Shown here piece by piece: positions 9,407-19,264 of a stretch of 23,089 nt of DNA. Position numbers and translations under genes: made by a program. Numbering within the stretch: the stretch's first letter is position 1; each line of letters begins with the position of its first letter. Under the pieces are notes generated by a model. It was not told the DNA's origin, searched no databases, and saw nothing but the letters and a program-made list of their open reading frames with translations. The stretch is taken from NCBI GenBank assembly GCA_001579985.1, contig LRSR01005929.1, positions 1 to 23,089 of the forward strand. Direction: 5' to 3'. This stretch comes from Hypsibius dujardini. Its lineage: Eukaryota; Tardigrada; Eutardigrada; Parachela; Hypsibiidae.

Positions 9407-10846
9407 TCAGTACATAAAGGCGTCTGTGGACTTTGGAAATTTGATAGGCAGTTGAAAGGGCACTTAATTGTAGCGAATTAAATAGCCTTTTGCTCCCACT
9501 CTCCGCTTTTCACCTGTTTCCCCACCTCGCACACAGCGGGACATTGTTCCCTCATTGCGCGATTCACGCGGGAACACCTCATCGATCGAGCTCGCGGTTT
9601 GTACGGAAGAGGGACTATGAGGCGTTTGTATATCGACCCCCGATTAGTCGTGTATTGGCCGTGGAGGAAACCTTTTTATCGCGTCGCACATGCGCGGTGA
9701 TTCGGTCTCTCTCTCTATATGTAACATGTATGCGTATGTATAAATAGTACACATACAAATACGTAGCACCAAAAAAAGTTGTGTGACAGTTGTTCTGAGA
9801 ACACTTTTTTGCGAATGCCACGCCTTGTATGCTAAAGGCGTCACGCCCGACCGCACACTGATCACAGAAATTGAAAAACCTAAACTGCAAACGGTAACAA
9901 GCTTACACAAGGGCACAAGGGTCAAATACGATTGATCATTTGGATCTGTTCGTGTACATGCTTGATGACATACGCACTCGAGTGCCATTCTATAGAACAG
10001 TGAACCGGAAACATTTTACGTACGGGGCCCTCTGGTGGAGATTACGCGTATCTTTAGACTCACTATCCCCAATTCTAATAAACAGTGCGGATGTATAGCG
10101 AGAGGTGCAATAGAAAGTGTAACCAGAAGTATAAATATATTGTGCCAAATGAACCTCTTAGATTTCGTTATTTTTACCCTCCATGGCAAAAACACCCGGA
10201 AGGGTAGTCATACTTATATGATAAATTTACTCGCCCGGTTCAGGATTACTCCCACGAAGCAAAATTGGCCATAGAAGAGATGGTCCACCCTTGAACATAT
10301 TTTTGCAAGGTAAATTTATCGCGCGGTTCAAAAATACCCGAGTAATGGAAATTCGACCACCAAAAAAGGGAAAATCGCAACCCTCGGTACAAATTATTAG
10401 AGTATCCATCAAGTATACGACTCCGGCTAAGCTATCTCTGAGACATGGCTACAGCATTCATAGCCTCCATTTCCCTGGTCTGTTTCGAGACACTGGCGAT
10501 CAGGGCTGTCTTGCTAGTACTGATGTTGCTTATCTTTATCAGCAAAGACCAATAATAGGTCCTCATAACGTTTTTATCAACAATAACGTTGTTTTTTGCC
10601 TAATATCGGAAAACAGAGATAAAATAGTAGGAAAGGTTAAAACTGTTAAAACTGAGGTTTATACGAAATTTCAGCATATTTACAATCAGAATTCATCATC
10701 CTTACACAGTTTAGAATATTACTCAATCGGAAATCACACAACTGATTCTCTCGCTCCAGATACAGTGCAGCTCGCCACCAAATCATATACAATAAGTCTA
10801 CTTTATTGAATTGAATACTTAAAGTTGAATCACCGATGAAGACGTA

Positions 10847-11202
10847 CACTCAAGGCCACAATTTTGGGTGGCAGATTTCGAGCAATCAGGGTGGTCTGAG
10901 TGTGAGCCATTTTTGGCTAGAACTTATCACTGCTTTTTCCTGAATCTTTCATTTAATGTCCGGCCCAGCGGAAAAATTAGATTGAGCAAGCTGCTTTAAA
11001 TTCTAAATTCCACTTTCAATAAAAAAAAACTATTTTAACCGGAAATTCCCAACAGAAAAGACATTACTATCATTAATTTCAACAACAAGACTTTGGCACA
11101 TTTATTGATGAGTCCGGGCGCCCTTGTTCTTGGTAACCGTCTCCAGACGCCCAGGCAGCGCTTTGCAGAGTTCGGGACCACCCAAAATTGTGGCCAAGTG
11201 TG
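10847..11202. mobile_element. MITE-like element 4 (Tc1/mariner-like ends)
   Basis: Inverted termini begin CACTCAAGGCCACAATTTTG on the left and, read inward on the other strand, CACACTTGGCCACAATTTTG on the right. Both continue GGTGG. TA flanks both ends (10845-10846 and 11203-11204). The 356-bp body encodes no transposase. The TA duplication fits a non-autonomous Tc1/mariner-type element. Confidence 0.75.
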
Positions 11203-11514
11203 TACAATACGACCGCAGCATATATTATATATTCACTTCGCCAAATAATTGAAAATGTCCCTTTTGAAGATAATTTGGAATCAATTAGGACTGTATTAGT
11301 AGACAAAAAGCTTAGAGGTCGCGGGAGGAGTGACCGGTCAGTTCTGAAAATCGCTCCAACAAGCATACGAGTACGATTCTATGCGATACTGGCTGACTAT
11401 TCCGTTCGCTTTCCCAAAACATCTTTCTGCTCATCTTTATTCGCAATACATGTTACATAAGTTACAAGCACTGCACGAAGTGATGCATGTAATACCTTTT
11501 TCAAGGCACAAGTA

Positions 11515-11876
11515 CGAGGTAAAGGCCGTTAATCAGGCCGCTTTTAGAAATCATAACTTAACCAGGCCTGCAGGCCAACATGTGGCGCATAAGCCGTTTT
11601 TGCGAAGTCAACCCAGGGAAATGGAACCGAAGTGGCGCCTCTACCGGACTACTTGCCCACTTCTCCATTGAGATTCTTCTCTTCCTTTTTTTGGATTCGA
11701 ATTCGAACCGTGAGGCTTAGGAACGAACTAAAATGGGTCAGAGAATGTTTTCTGAATGTTTTCAAGCCATCTGTTATGGCATGGCAGCATTGCAGCGTCG
11801 GGAAATGAACGTTGAAAAAACCGGCCTGGTTAAGTTACGATTTCTAAAAGCGGCCTGGTTAACGGCCTTTACCTCG
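11515..11876. mobile_element. MITE-like element 5 with ~55-bp inverted repeats
   Basis: Long terminal inverted repeats span about 11515-11569 and 11822-11876, with only two mismatches that I can see. They begin CGAGGTAAAGGCCGTTAA (left) and the same sequence read inward from the right. TA lies at 11513-11514 and 11877-11878. The 362-bp element has no coding capacity. The long, nearly identical arms suggest a relatively recent insertion. Confidence 0.8.
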
Positions 11877-12388
11877 TACTGTTATGCACTTCACTACAAT
11901 TATGAGTACAGTGCAGGATTTGTTTACGATTCGAACGACCAGACCTTGATCGAGTCTTAATCTAATCGGGCGCGCAAGCTCGTTCCGAATTCGCCGATGC
12001 GCCATTCGCATAAAGGATCTTCCCGGCGGGGAACTTCCACTCGCAGCATCGCACAAGCCGCGACCGACTTGCACATTGCGCCGTAGAAAAAAAAGGCAAA
12101 AGTCATTCACTTCAGGTTCGCTAACGTTCATCCATCAAGACTGCTTATTATAAAGTATATTGCATATTCAAACACGATTTCTCATAGACGATGAAATGCG
12201 ATTCTGACGACTCAGCGTAAACTTCGGAGAAAAACATTTCATGATTCAGTGCGTGTCAAATATCTTTCCTTTGCCTGAAGCTGATTTCGGTTTTCTCTAC
12301 CGTCGAATTTGTGAAGGACAAAATAAAGGCTGCTCTCTACTGACAAGGCTTGCTGTATTTGCACCAGACTTCCTGTCAAGGCAAAACA

Positions 12389-14141
12389 ATGGCACGGCTA
12401 ATGTCGGACTGTTTTTGTTGTACCCTGAAGACGGGATGTGTTCTCATTGCAGCCTATACAATGGTGAGTGGAAATGATGGTAGGAAAAGCTGAAATAAGC
12501 CAATCAGCTGGTTTCCTGATCAACTAAAATTAAATAAAAAATAAAAAATATTATTATTACAAATATTTTATTTTATTTTATATTGATAACTAATTTATGT
12601 TTAGTTTTAGCCATACTAACTTAATTTTTCTCACCTTTCCCCACTTGAATTTTTAGTAACTGGACTTTTAGTTAAGACTATTTAGCAGTCTAAAAATTTA
12701 ATGCCAAGAAACTAGTTCCAAAAAGTTTTAGTTCAGTTTAGTTGTGCCAGATCTTCTCTAAGGGAAACCCTTTTTCTAGCCTTTAATGTGCCGGTCTTTT
12801 AACCCTCTCCCCCTGATCGGTGTTTGGTGTGGACTTGTTATAGTTCTTAGCCGTGCTCCTTCTCATCTTCAACGTCAACGACGTGGTAGTGGTCGGAAAT
12901 GCTTACGTCGTATGGCCGAATTATACGAGCCTCGTGTTTGCGGGATTGCTGATACTGGCTAGTCTATGTCTCTTTCGAGGTGCTGCTCGGGTAGGTTAAT
13001 TGAGTAATTGCAGTGTTTTGTGACTTTGACACTTCCTCGATCGTAAACGACTTGACACCATGCGGGGTACCTTCTTCAGGATCGGGCGGACTTGATGGGT
13101 GTGTGGTTGGTCATCTTTTTCATCTACTCCATATTGTCACTCGCCAACGTCGCGTATAACATTCACCGGTACCGGTACGATTGGGTAAGCGCCGAAATCT
13201 AATAACCACAACCGAAAGTAAAGCACGCAGATAAATTTGGATAACGTGATCGGCAAATTCGTGTCTGATCAAATTAATCAAACGCAGGTTGACGCCAGAA
13301 TACACGATTCCATTCTGGCGGACATGATTATCTTCGGACTGCTGTTCTTCGTCGATGTAAGTTTGACCCATGCAAGTGTGCATACTTAGCCAGGCTTGAC
13401 TTCCACATGGGGGAACAACTTCCCATCCCGCATCTCATCGGTCCACCATGGGATGGGAAAGGGGAAACTTTGCGATAGATTTGGCGCCAACTTTTGATAA
13501 CTCTTGCTTGGGGGCCAGGGGGTGGGCCAGGGGGCCCACCCCCTGGCCCCCATGCCCACCCCTGGCCTAAAGCAAATTAAAGTGCCTTTAGCTTTATTAT
13601 TAAGTCTGCTCTCAAGTGGCAATAAACATTAAAACTACTTTTTTTTAAATCGTAGGCTTAGAAAATTTGAGGAAAAAATTGTGATTCTATACTAACTTGA
13701 TACGAAAATTGACAGTTTCCTTCAAAAGAGGCGCGGAACGGCGCGACTCGAACTCCACGCGTGGCGCGGCAAAAAGTAACAATTTTCCACGCGGCGCAGC
13801 GCGGAAATTCGCACTGCGCATTGCACGCCGCGCCGCGCGGCGGTGCACCGCGATAGGGCTGTCATGCTTTGCATGGCCATCCCTTATATACAGATATGTA
13901 TATACAGCTGTGGCACGATCTCTCGACGAAAAACCTTACTCGGTACATCGGCATAGTAACATGTGTTCCGATTAACGTTTTTCCTCAAGAAATCGTTCCA
14001 CAGATGTACGCCACTGCATAGCTTTGGCATTGTCTAAAGTTGTTGATCGATGTGTCCTGGCGTTTTTTATTCCAGATTCTCTGCTTGCTGGCAGTCTACA
14101 GTCAACGACAACATGTCGGCGGTTTCTCGATTTTACCGTGA
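12389..14141 (+). CDS. Four-pass membrane protein A (tandem paralogue)
   Basis: Five coding exons: 12389-12463, 12844-12990, 13080-13184, 13288-13356 and 14076-14141. All junctions are GT-AG in phase 0, giving 153 residues ending at TGA. Hydrophobic segments lie at about residues 16-37, 52-70, 79-101 and 117-140. The N-terminus CFCCTLKTGCVLIAAYTM is Cys-rich and matches the exon-1 product of the neighbour (CLLCSLKTGCLFVAFYTF). Later exons also correspond: VLLLIFNVND/GLLLVFNVRD and ILCLLAVYSQRQHVGG/ILALVAVYSYREHLGG. An N-glycosylation sequon NYT (51-53) lies in the TM1-TM2 loop. The N-terminal Cys pattern followed by LKTGC vaguely recalls the LAPTM-like four-pass proteins of invertebrates; that assignment is tentative. 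A second Met at 12401 is possible. Intron 4 (719 bp) is unusually large and CpG/GC-rich in parts. Confidence 0.85.
12520..12745. repeat. AT-rich TTTTAGTT-type repeat in intron 1 of gene A
   Basis: A/T-dominated stretch with ATAAAAAATA runs, ending in AAAAGTTTTAGTTCAGTTTA. The same words recur near 4466-4516, 18180-18265 and 19265-19505. Confidence 0.55.
13511..13550. repeat. Perfect 18-bp GC-rich hairpin in intron 4 of gene A
   Basis: Arms GGGGCCAGGGGGTGGGCC (13511-13528) and its exact complement (13533-13550) surround a 4-base loop. A weaker hairpin with 10-bp arms TTCCCATCCC / GGGATGGGAA lies just upstream (13420-13429 and 13450-13459). Confidence 0.9.
13728..13853. other. CpG-dense patch inside intron 4 of gene A
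   Basis: About 125 bp of repeated GCGCGG/CGCGCC words in otherwise AT-leaning DNA, with nested palindromes (CCACGCGTGG at 13756-13765, and an arm pair TGCACGCCGCGC / GCGCGGCGGTGCA near 13822-13847). It has no splice sites or protein-like frame. Confidence 0.7.
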
Positions 14142-14151
14142 AGATTTTCAC

Positions 14152-14157
14152 AATAAA
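14152..14157 (+). terminator. Poly(A) signal AATAAA of gene A
   Basis: A canonical AATAAA hexamer 11 bp downstream of the gene A stop codon, on the same strand and just before the minisatellite. Confidence 0.6.
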
Positions 14158-14190
14158 ATGCAGTAGTGCATAATCCCAACCAGAGATGTG

Positions 14191-14352
14191 CAACTCCGGG
14201 AAAAAGCAATTCCAACTCCACAACTCCGGGCCAATTCCACTCCAATTCCGGGCCAACTCCACTCCAACTCCGGGCCAATCCCACTCCAATTCCACTCCAA
14301 TTCCGGGCCAACTCCACTCCAATTCCACTCCAATTCCACTCCAACTCCGGGT
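14191..14352. repeat. 11-bp-unit minisatellite (CCAAYTCCACT / CCAAYTCCGGG)
   Basis: Tandem 11-bp units alternate between CCAAYTCCACT and CCAAYTCCGGG over about 160 bp. No stop codon occurs in any frame of the core array, so it creates spurious open frames of 60-118 codons on both strands (Glu-Leu-Glu-Trp-Asn-Trp and Asn-Ser-Thr-Pro type). Confidence 0.92.
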
Positions 14353-15027
14353 GGATCAACTCCGAACTCCTAATCGTCTATGCGTGTACTGTGTCTCCTG
14401 TCGTGCTTTTGCAGCTGTACTATCCGTTCTTAATAGCTTCTTTTTATGAGCGGTATTTTGTGTCTATTACTCCTGAGAGATTCCAGAAGATGTACTAAAC
14501 ATTCAAACTTCCATTACTTGCCAACATACATTCCAGATGATCCTGTGTTCTAATTCTGATAAATTTGGCGAGTGTGCTTCTCCTATTCTATCCACTGGCT
14601 AAGATGTTCTGGTAATGATGGAATATTTTGCGGTCGGCTCAAGAACGCAAGAGTTTGTTGAGTCCAGGGGGCGCGGGGATCGGGAGAATGTCAATGTGGC
14701 TTCTCTAGCGCACGAACTTGGGGAAGAAATTGGCACGACTATTTCCGCTACGTATAGCACTGACAGGCTCAATTAAGGAATAGTAGGCGCTCCTCCTACT
14801 CACAGTTATGGGTATTAGGTGAAACATAAGCTGGTCCGAATTAGCGCAATCGTTTCCAAATGGCAGTTTCCACTCTACTGATTGTATCAACATTTCAGGC
14901 AAGCGCATTTTGCCATTTTGCGATTGCGACTTCTCCATCGGTCAAGCAGTTTCTCTCCTGCAAAATCCCACATCCCGGAAGCGGAACTTTTATTCCTGCC
15001 ACGTCAGTGGACACACCACCGCAAAAC

Positions 15028-16534
15028 ATGGGACTCCTTAAGAACTGCCTGCTTTGCTCCCTGAAGACCGGCTGCCTCTTCGTCGCATTCTACACATTCG
15101 TAAGCAACCATTTTTTCCAGTCACGGCCGGAGTGAGGATTTAATTTTTCATCTTAGGAGGCGTGGCTTTGTTCTACACCCCTGTGTTGAAAGACTCGAGG
15201 GGTGGGCACGGCTGCCCTTCATAATTTTCCTCCATTCGCCTCTCATCAGTTTCCGCTTAAAAAATGGCAGAACTCAGAATTTATATTGACGACCCTTTCT
15301 TGCGTTCATTTTCTAGGCTCTGGCGGGGTTGCTGTTGGTCTTCAACGTCCGCGACTTAGTCTACGCGCCAGAGTATTTGCAATGGAGTCGCATCATCTCA
15401 TTCATCTTCTCCGTGTTCCTCTTCTTCGCCGCGATCTGCTTGTTGATTGGACTCTTCCGCGTAAGTGCTGTGCAAGTGCTGTGCAAGTGAGATTTATCGA
15501 TTTCCCCATGGTATTAATCTGGGGGCCACCGCGAACCATATGCTATGCTTGAGATGGGACTTTAGATGGAACTTGTAGAAATTCCTTGATTTCCGGATCA
15601 AATTTCGCAGGGAAAGCGTCTATTGATACCCTTCCTTCCCCTTTGCAGAAATCCGTGCAGCGCCTAATGATATCTTCCTTCTCCTTGCAGAAATCCGTGC
15701 AGCTGCTCTTCGTTTGGATCCTCATCTTCGTGGTGTACATTCTGTATCAGATCGCCTTCGTCTTGTGGAATCTTGCCTGGTACACGCACCGCAACGACAT
15801 CGACCCTTACTGGCGGGTAAGATGTCATGCGAGGAATGTCGCATTTGAGTGATTCCCTGCGAAGTTTGCGCAGTCGATATTTTCTCGCGGATTTTTTTGG
15901 GGGGAAGGGGAAATCATCGAATAATCATTTCTTCGTGTTTTTTCTAATTCTTTATTGTTCACAGATGCCGTCCGACCAGGATCCCAACATTGAGAATAGC
16001 ATGCTGATCAACATCATTCTGTTCGGAGTTCTTATCTTCGGCGACGTACGTGAGCAGTTTGTTCCTTGATTGATTGATAGACTGATTGTTCCTTGTCGGG
16101 TTGATTGATTGATTGCTCCTTGCCCGGTTGATTGATTGTCCCTTGTCTGGTTGATTGATGATTGATTGATTGTTCCTTGTCGTGTTGATTGATTGATTGA
16201 TTGATTGATAGACTGATTGCTCCTTGCCTGGTTGATTGATTGTCCCTTGTCTGGTTGATTTATGATTGTCCCTTGTCTGGTTGATTTATGATTGATTGAT
16301 TGTTCCTTGTCGTGTCGATTGATTGATTGATTGCTCCTTGCCTAGTTGACTGGCTGATTGTTCCTTGTCAGGTCGATTGATTGATCGATCGATCACTTTT
16401 CTTTGTTGATAATTTAGGCAATTGTGCTTTCTTTAATATTTTTCTGATTGCAGATTCTGGCCTTGGTCGCTGTCTACAGCTACCGAGAGCATCTGGGAGG
16501 GAAGGGCCTGATTGCAGTTCCCGTTATGGCCTAG
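15028..16534 (+). CDS. Four-pass membrane protein B (tandem paralogue)
   Basis: Five coding exons: 15028-15099, 15317-15460, 15691-15816, 15965-16045 and 16454-16534. All junctions are GT-AG in phase 0, giving 167 residues ending at TAG. Membrane segments lie at about residues 15-36, 48-71, 75-101 and 127-150. The N-terminus MGLLKNCLLCSLKTGC is probably cytosolic, and the loop between TM3 and TM4 is polar (THRNDIDPYWRMPSDQDPN). Exon order, phases and most motifs match gene A, so the two arose by tandem duplication. The duplication is old, because protein identity is only moderate. Exon 3 has a duplicated acceptor (AG ending at 15648 and at 15690). Use of the upstream one adds 14 residues in frame (KSVQRLMISSFSLQ). 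The function is unknown; an LAPTM-like endolysosomal four-pass protein is a tentative guess. Confidence 0.88.
15645..15702 (+). promoter_or_regulatory. Duplicated splice acceptor at exon 3 of gene B
   Basis: The words TTGCAGAAATCCGTGCAG occur twice, 42 bp apart, each preceded by a CT-rich tract. Both AGs are usable and 42 is divisible by three, so either choice keeps the frame open. Confidence 0.75.
16058..16396. repeat. TTGA-rich minisatellite in intron 4 of gene B
   Basis: Runs of (TTGA)n alternate with variants of TTCCTTGTCNGGTTGATTG, forming irregular units of roughly 25-45 bp over about 340 bp. It fills most of the 408-bp intron before the final exon. Confidence 0.9.
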
Positions 16535-17290
16535 ACTAACTGAACAAACTGCCCTTACGGAAGTTACCCGTTCTCGCACCTATCCATTCGACTTGGGCTC
16601 TATGTGCTCCTCTGCCAAATCTCCAAACGCTGGTGTGGCATAAGATTTCCTGTTGCTGTTTTGTGTTTGTTAACATTCTTCCTATTTTCTGCCAAAGCAT
16701 TGTTGGATCACGACCAACAAGTCCTCGTACCCACTCATGATAGCTATTTGACTCGCTGGTACCTTGCTTAGTTAGTAACTCTACCTACCTTGTTAACCCT
16801 GTTTTGCTGCTGAAGCTAAATACTTGTTTGTAATTCTGATGTATGTGCTATTTATCATCATTTCGGTGCTCTAGAATTCCGATCAACTGGTGCTTTTGCG
16901 CAATCAGCTCAGTCAAAAGAAACCGAAGCTGACTGGTTGCAGACATAGTAGACCACAAGACTGCACGGACGTGATTGCCTATATTCTCGCTACAAATTGA
17001 ATGAGAATCGGGTGATTGATTTTTTGATTGAAGCACTTCAGGGTTTTCGGCCCGTTGGAACTAATTTACTGGGGGCGGTCAAGAATCGGCACCAGTTGAT
17101 TGGAATTCTGCAGTAGTTGACACGTTACTATATAATCATGGGTTTTACTAGTTCTAGAGACAGTTGTACTTCCTCTTTCCTTTCTTCCAGTCTTCTTTTC
17201 AGGCATGAATAAGCCATAGCACAGAAATTCGACAAATGGGCCAAGAGACGTTGCAATTAAGGGCGGGGCCAACTAAGAATTCAAACGGTC

Positions 17291-17445
17291 TAGGCGCCAT
17301 TCACATATTACGTAATCAAAGGAGGGTAGGCGGGTGGTCTGACCCTTGATTACTCATCAGGAGATAGGCCCCGCCCTACAGTATAATTTAGGTGCGTGGT
17401 CGAAAAAGGTCTCTTTTTGATTACGTAATATGTGCATGGCGCCTA
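17291..17445. mobile_element. MITE-like element 6 (ATTACGTAA-type inverted repeats)
   Basis: Inverted repeats at 17291-17320 and 17416-17445 match at 29 of 30 positions and start TAGGCGCCAT(T/G)CACATATT, with the palindromic core ATTACGTAAT. The outermost TA on both sides could be the target duplication. The 155-bp body has no coding capacity. MITEs with ATTACGTAA-type ends are common in invertebrates, but I cannot assign the superfamily. Confidence 0.75.
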
Positions 17446-18179
17446 ACTAGATTTAGGGGGATAAATCTTTTCCGGAATGTCTCATCTGGTAAAAGAATCT
17501 GGACTCTGCTGTTGGTCCTCACTCAACAAGTCCTCATATCCAATCATTATAGCTCTTTACCCTATCCATACTGCTTTCAGTGAAGTATCTGATCTACACT
17601 GTTCTGCTACCACATTTGATTACTTTTACGCAATTCAGCTGTGTGGGCCATTTAAGTTCACTTTTACGTATAGTTATCACTGCCGTACAGTATATAATAA
17701 TGCCTTTTACCACTTCTGGATACACTTTCCTTTTCCCTTTCCCTCAGTTATCTCTACCCTTCTCTATTTCAGTCTAATAAACTTGTTAACTATCCAACTT
17801 CCAGTTGGTAGACCTAACAGCATCCATATTGGTCAATCTTCTTGGGGCAGGTGTTCCTGTTACCGCAGTCCTACTACTGTTCCTATTCCTACAGTATGAA
17901 ATCTAATCCTCGACTTTTTTTAAATTCATCTGCAGTGTTGTTTTCTTGCAATTAATTTCCAACCTGTTTGCATGGCTGTCTGTGTGTTCGAGAGATTGAT
18001 TGACTGCATAGAAATTCAAAGTTAGAAATCGCTTTAAAACCACCTAAAATTCTTGAGAGATTTAGGTAATTTAAATCTGGCTTGATCTCATGACTGAACA
18101 ATGTACTTTTGCAGGGTGGTAAAACATACAGTACATTGTACGGTACGCACAGATACTTTCCGGGTGTGCACCCAAAAAC

Positions 18180-18265
18180 TTAACTAAAACTAAACTAAAA
18201 CATTTAGTGATCAACTTTTCTTGATTTTAGTTTTTTTTAGATGACTAAGTAGAAAACAAAACTAA
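18180..18265. repeat. AT-rich ACTAAA/TTTAGT stretch
   Basis: AACTAAAACTAAACTAAAAC followed about 35 bp later by GATTTTAGTTTTTTTTAG forms a loose inverted arrangement. It shares words with the stretches near 4466, 12660 and 19265. Confidence 0.5.
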
Positions 18266-18495
18266 ACGATTTAATTATCTAACATTCAAGTAGGAAAACC
18301 TGAAATCGAAAGCCGTCCCACGAGGTACGGTACCAATACGAAGTGCTAGTTGAGTTGGGATGTCTACTCGAATCTGTTGTTTTACTAATTCTGCGCGTTT
18401 TTTCCTGAAAGGGATGTTTTGAACCGGCTCTAGCACGTTCTTCGTCAGCCATGTGCGGGGAGCACGACTCGTTAGACCTCGGGTACGTGTGGGTA

Positions 18496-18535
18496 GAGGC
18501 TCGTTTAGGGTCCTTACAGGTCGGAACCAGGACTC
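18496..18535. mobile_element. Solo terminus related to the hAT-like MITE
   Basis: The segment beginning AGAGGCTCGTTTAGGGTCCT is identical over about 38 bp to the left end of the element at 21543. No matching inverted right end follows, so this is a truncated or solo copy. Confidence 0.7.
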
Positions 18536-19264
18536 CTCACCCTAAGGCCAAGGGGGTGAGAATCAGATATGGATAGGAATCAGAATATGTTCGTGTTTGG
18601 TAATAAAAAAATGAGCCCCGCATACCCCTAATCGAATCATTTCGTATCCCGACGATACGGCGAATAAAATCGCCGTACGTGTCTCTTTAATTTTTATTAT
18701 TATTATAATGATGGTTACTTCTGCTTGTATAACGAACAACTGGATGTTCAGTATGGAATATTTCAGTGAAAGGATCCACCTGTCTGAGCAGTTGACTTGT
18801 TGAAGTGTTAACCGACCACCGCTCCGCCCAAACGATTACAAGAAGAGTGCCCGGATGAGGATTCGCCGTCTCGGTGAAACAAGTGATTGTTGATTGTGCC
18901 TGCTCAGTCATGGCTCTTTATCCTCAACTCCAACTGATGCCAGGGCTATGCCAAACACTATCTCTATCATCCCCTTCCAAACCATGTGCACTTTATTCCC
19001 ATTATCTCCTTCGATCCAAACTATACCCAAATAATCCATATCTTTCAGTACGAGTACTTTTAGAGAACAGAGTTGCGATATTTGGGCAGGGAAACTTTTT
19101 CCCATTTCACAAAACGGCATGCACTTCTTTAGTGTGTGTGATCTGTGGCATGTAGTCTCCCTGGACATTGAATGGGCACAGTCGTTGAACGATTATATTC
19201 TTGGCACGTTTTTATACTAGCTAAATGGCGTAGTGTGTACTGCGTAGTATCATTATTAGGATTA

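Larger units (their letters stand above)
9003..12388. other. Long intergenic region between annexin and four-pass gene A
   Basis: No supported gene. The annexin 5' flank includes a (CAG)5 run at 9008-9022 just upstream of the start codon and a (CTG)6 run at 9389-9406. Two TA-flanked MITE-like elements lie at 10847-11202 and 11515-11876. The longest open frame (10291-10809, plus strand, 172 codons) has AT-driven composition and no recognisable domain. An imperfect direct repeat pairs about 10222-10256 with 10311-10343 (AAATTTA...GCGGTTCA-like). Confidence 0.55.
14142..15027. other. Spacer between four-pass genes A and B
   Basis: 886 bp between the tandem paralogues. It contains gene A's poly(A) signal and an 11-bp-unit minisatellite, then sequence with no recognised feature. 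An in-frame upstream ATG for gene B at 14860 would add 56 residues but lacks support from the paralogue. Confidence 0.6.

Noticed and set aside
10444-10554. 36-codon hydrophobic ORF (MATAFIASISLVCFETLAIR...) resembling the TM1 region of the four-pass proteins
   Set aside because: The similarity is limited to Leu/Ile/Val runs and one Asp, and the flanking exons of the family are absent.
10291-10809. 172-codon open frame on the plus strand
   Set aside because: AT-driven composition, no domain or membrane pattern, and no plausible splice context. An open frame of this length can arise by chance in 23 kb.
13972-14373. Repetitive Glu-Leu-Glu-Trp / Asn-Ser-Thr-Pro ORFs on both strands
   Set aside because: Produced by the stop-free 11-bp minisatellite, which opens every frame.
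14860-15027. N-terminal extension of four-pass protein B starting at an upstream in-frame ATG
   Set aside because: The paralogue starts at the equivalent of the Met at 15028, and the extension contains an acceptor-like TTTCAG, so it is probably 5' UTR.
17477-17899. 140-codon hydrophobic frame that could suggest a third four-pass gene
   Set aside because: Hydrophobicity follows from T-rich sequence. None of the family motifs (LKTGC, FNVxD, VYSxRxHxGG) are present.
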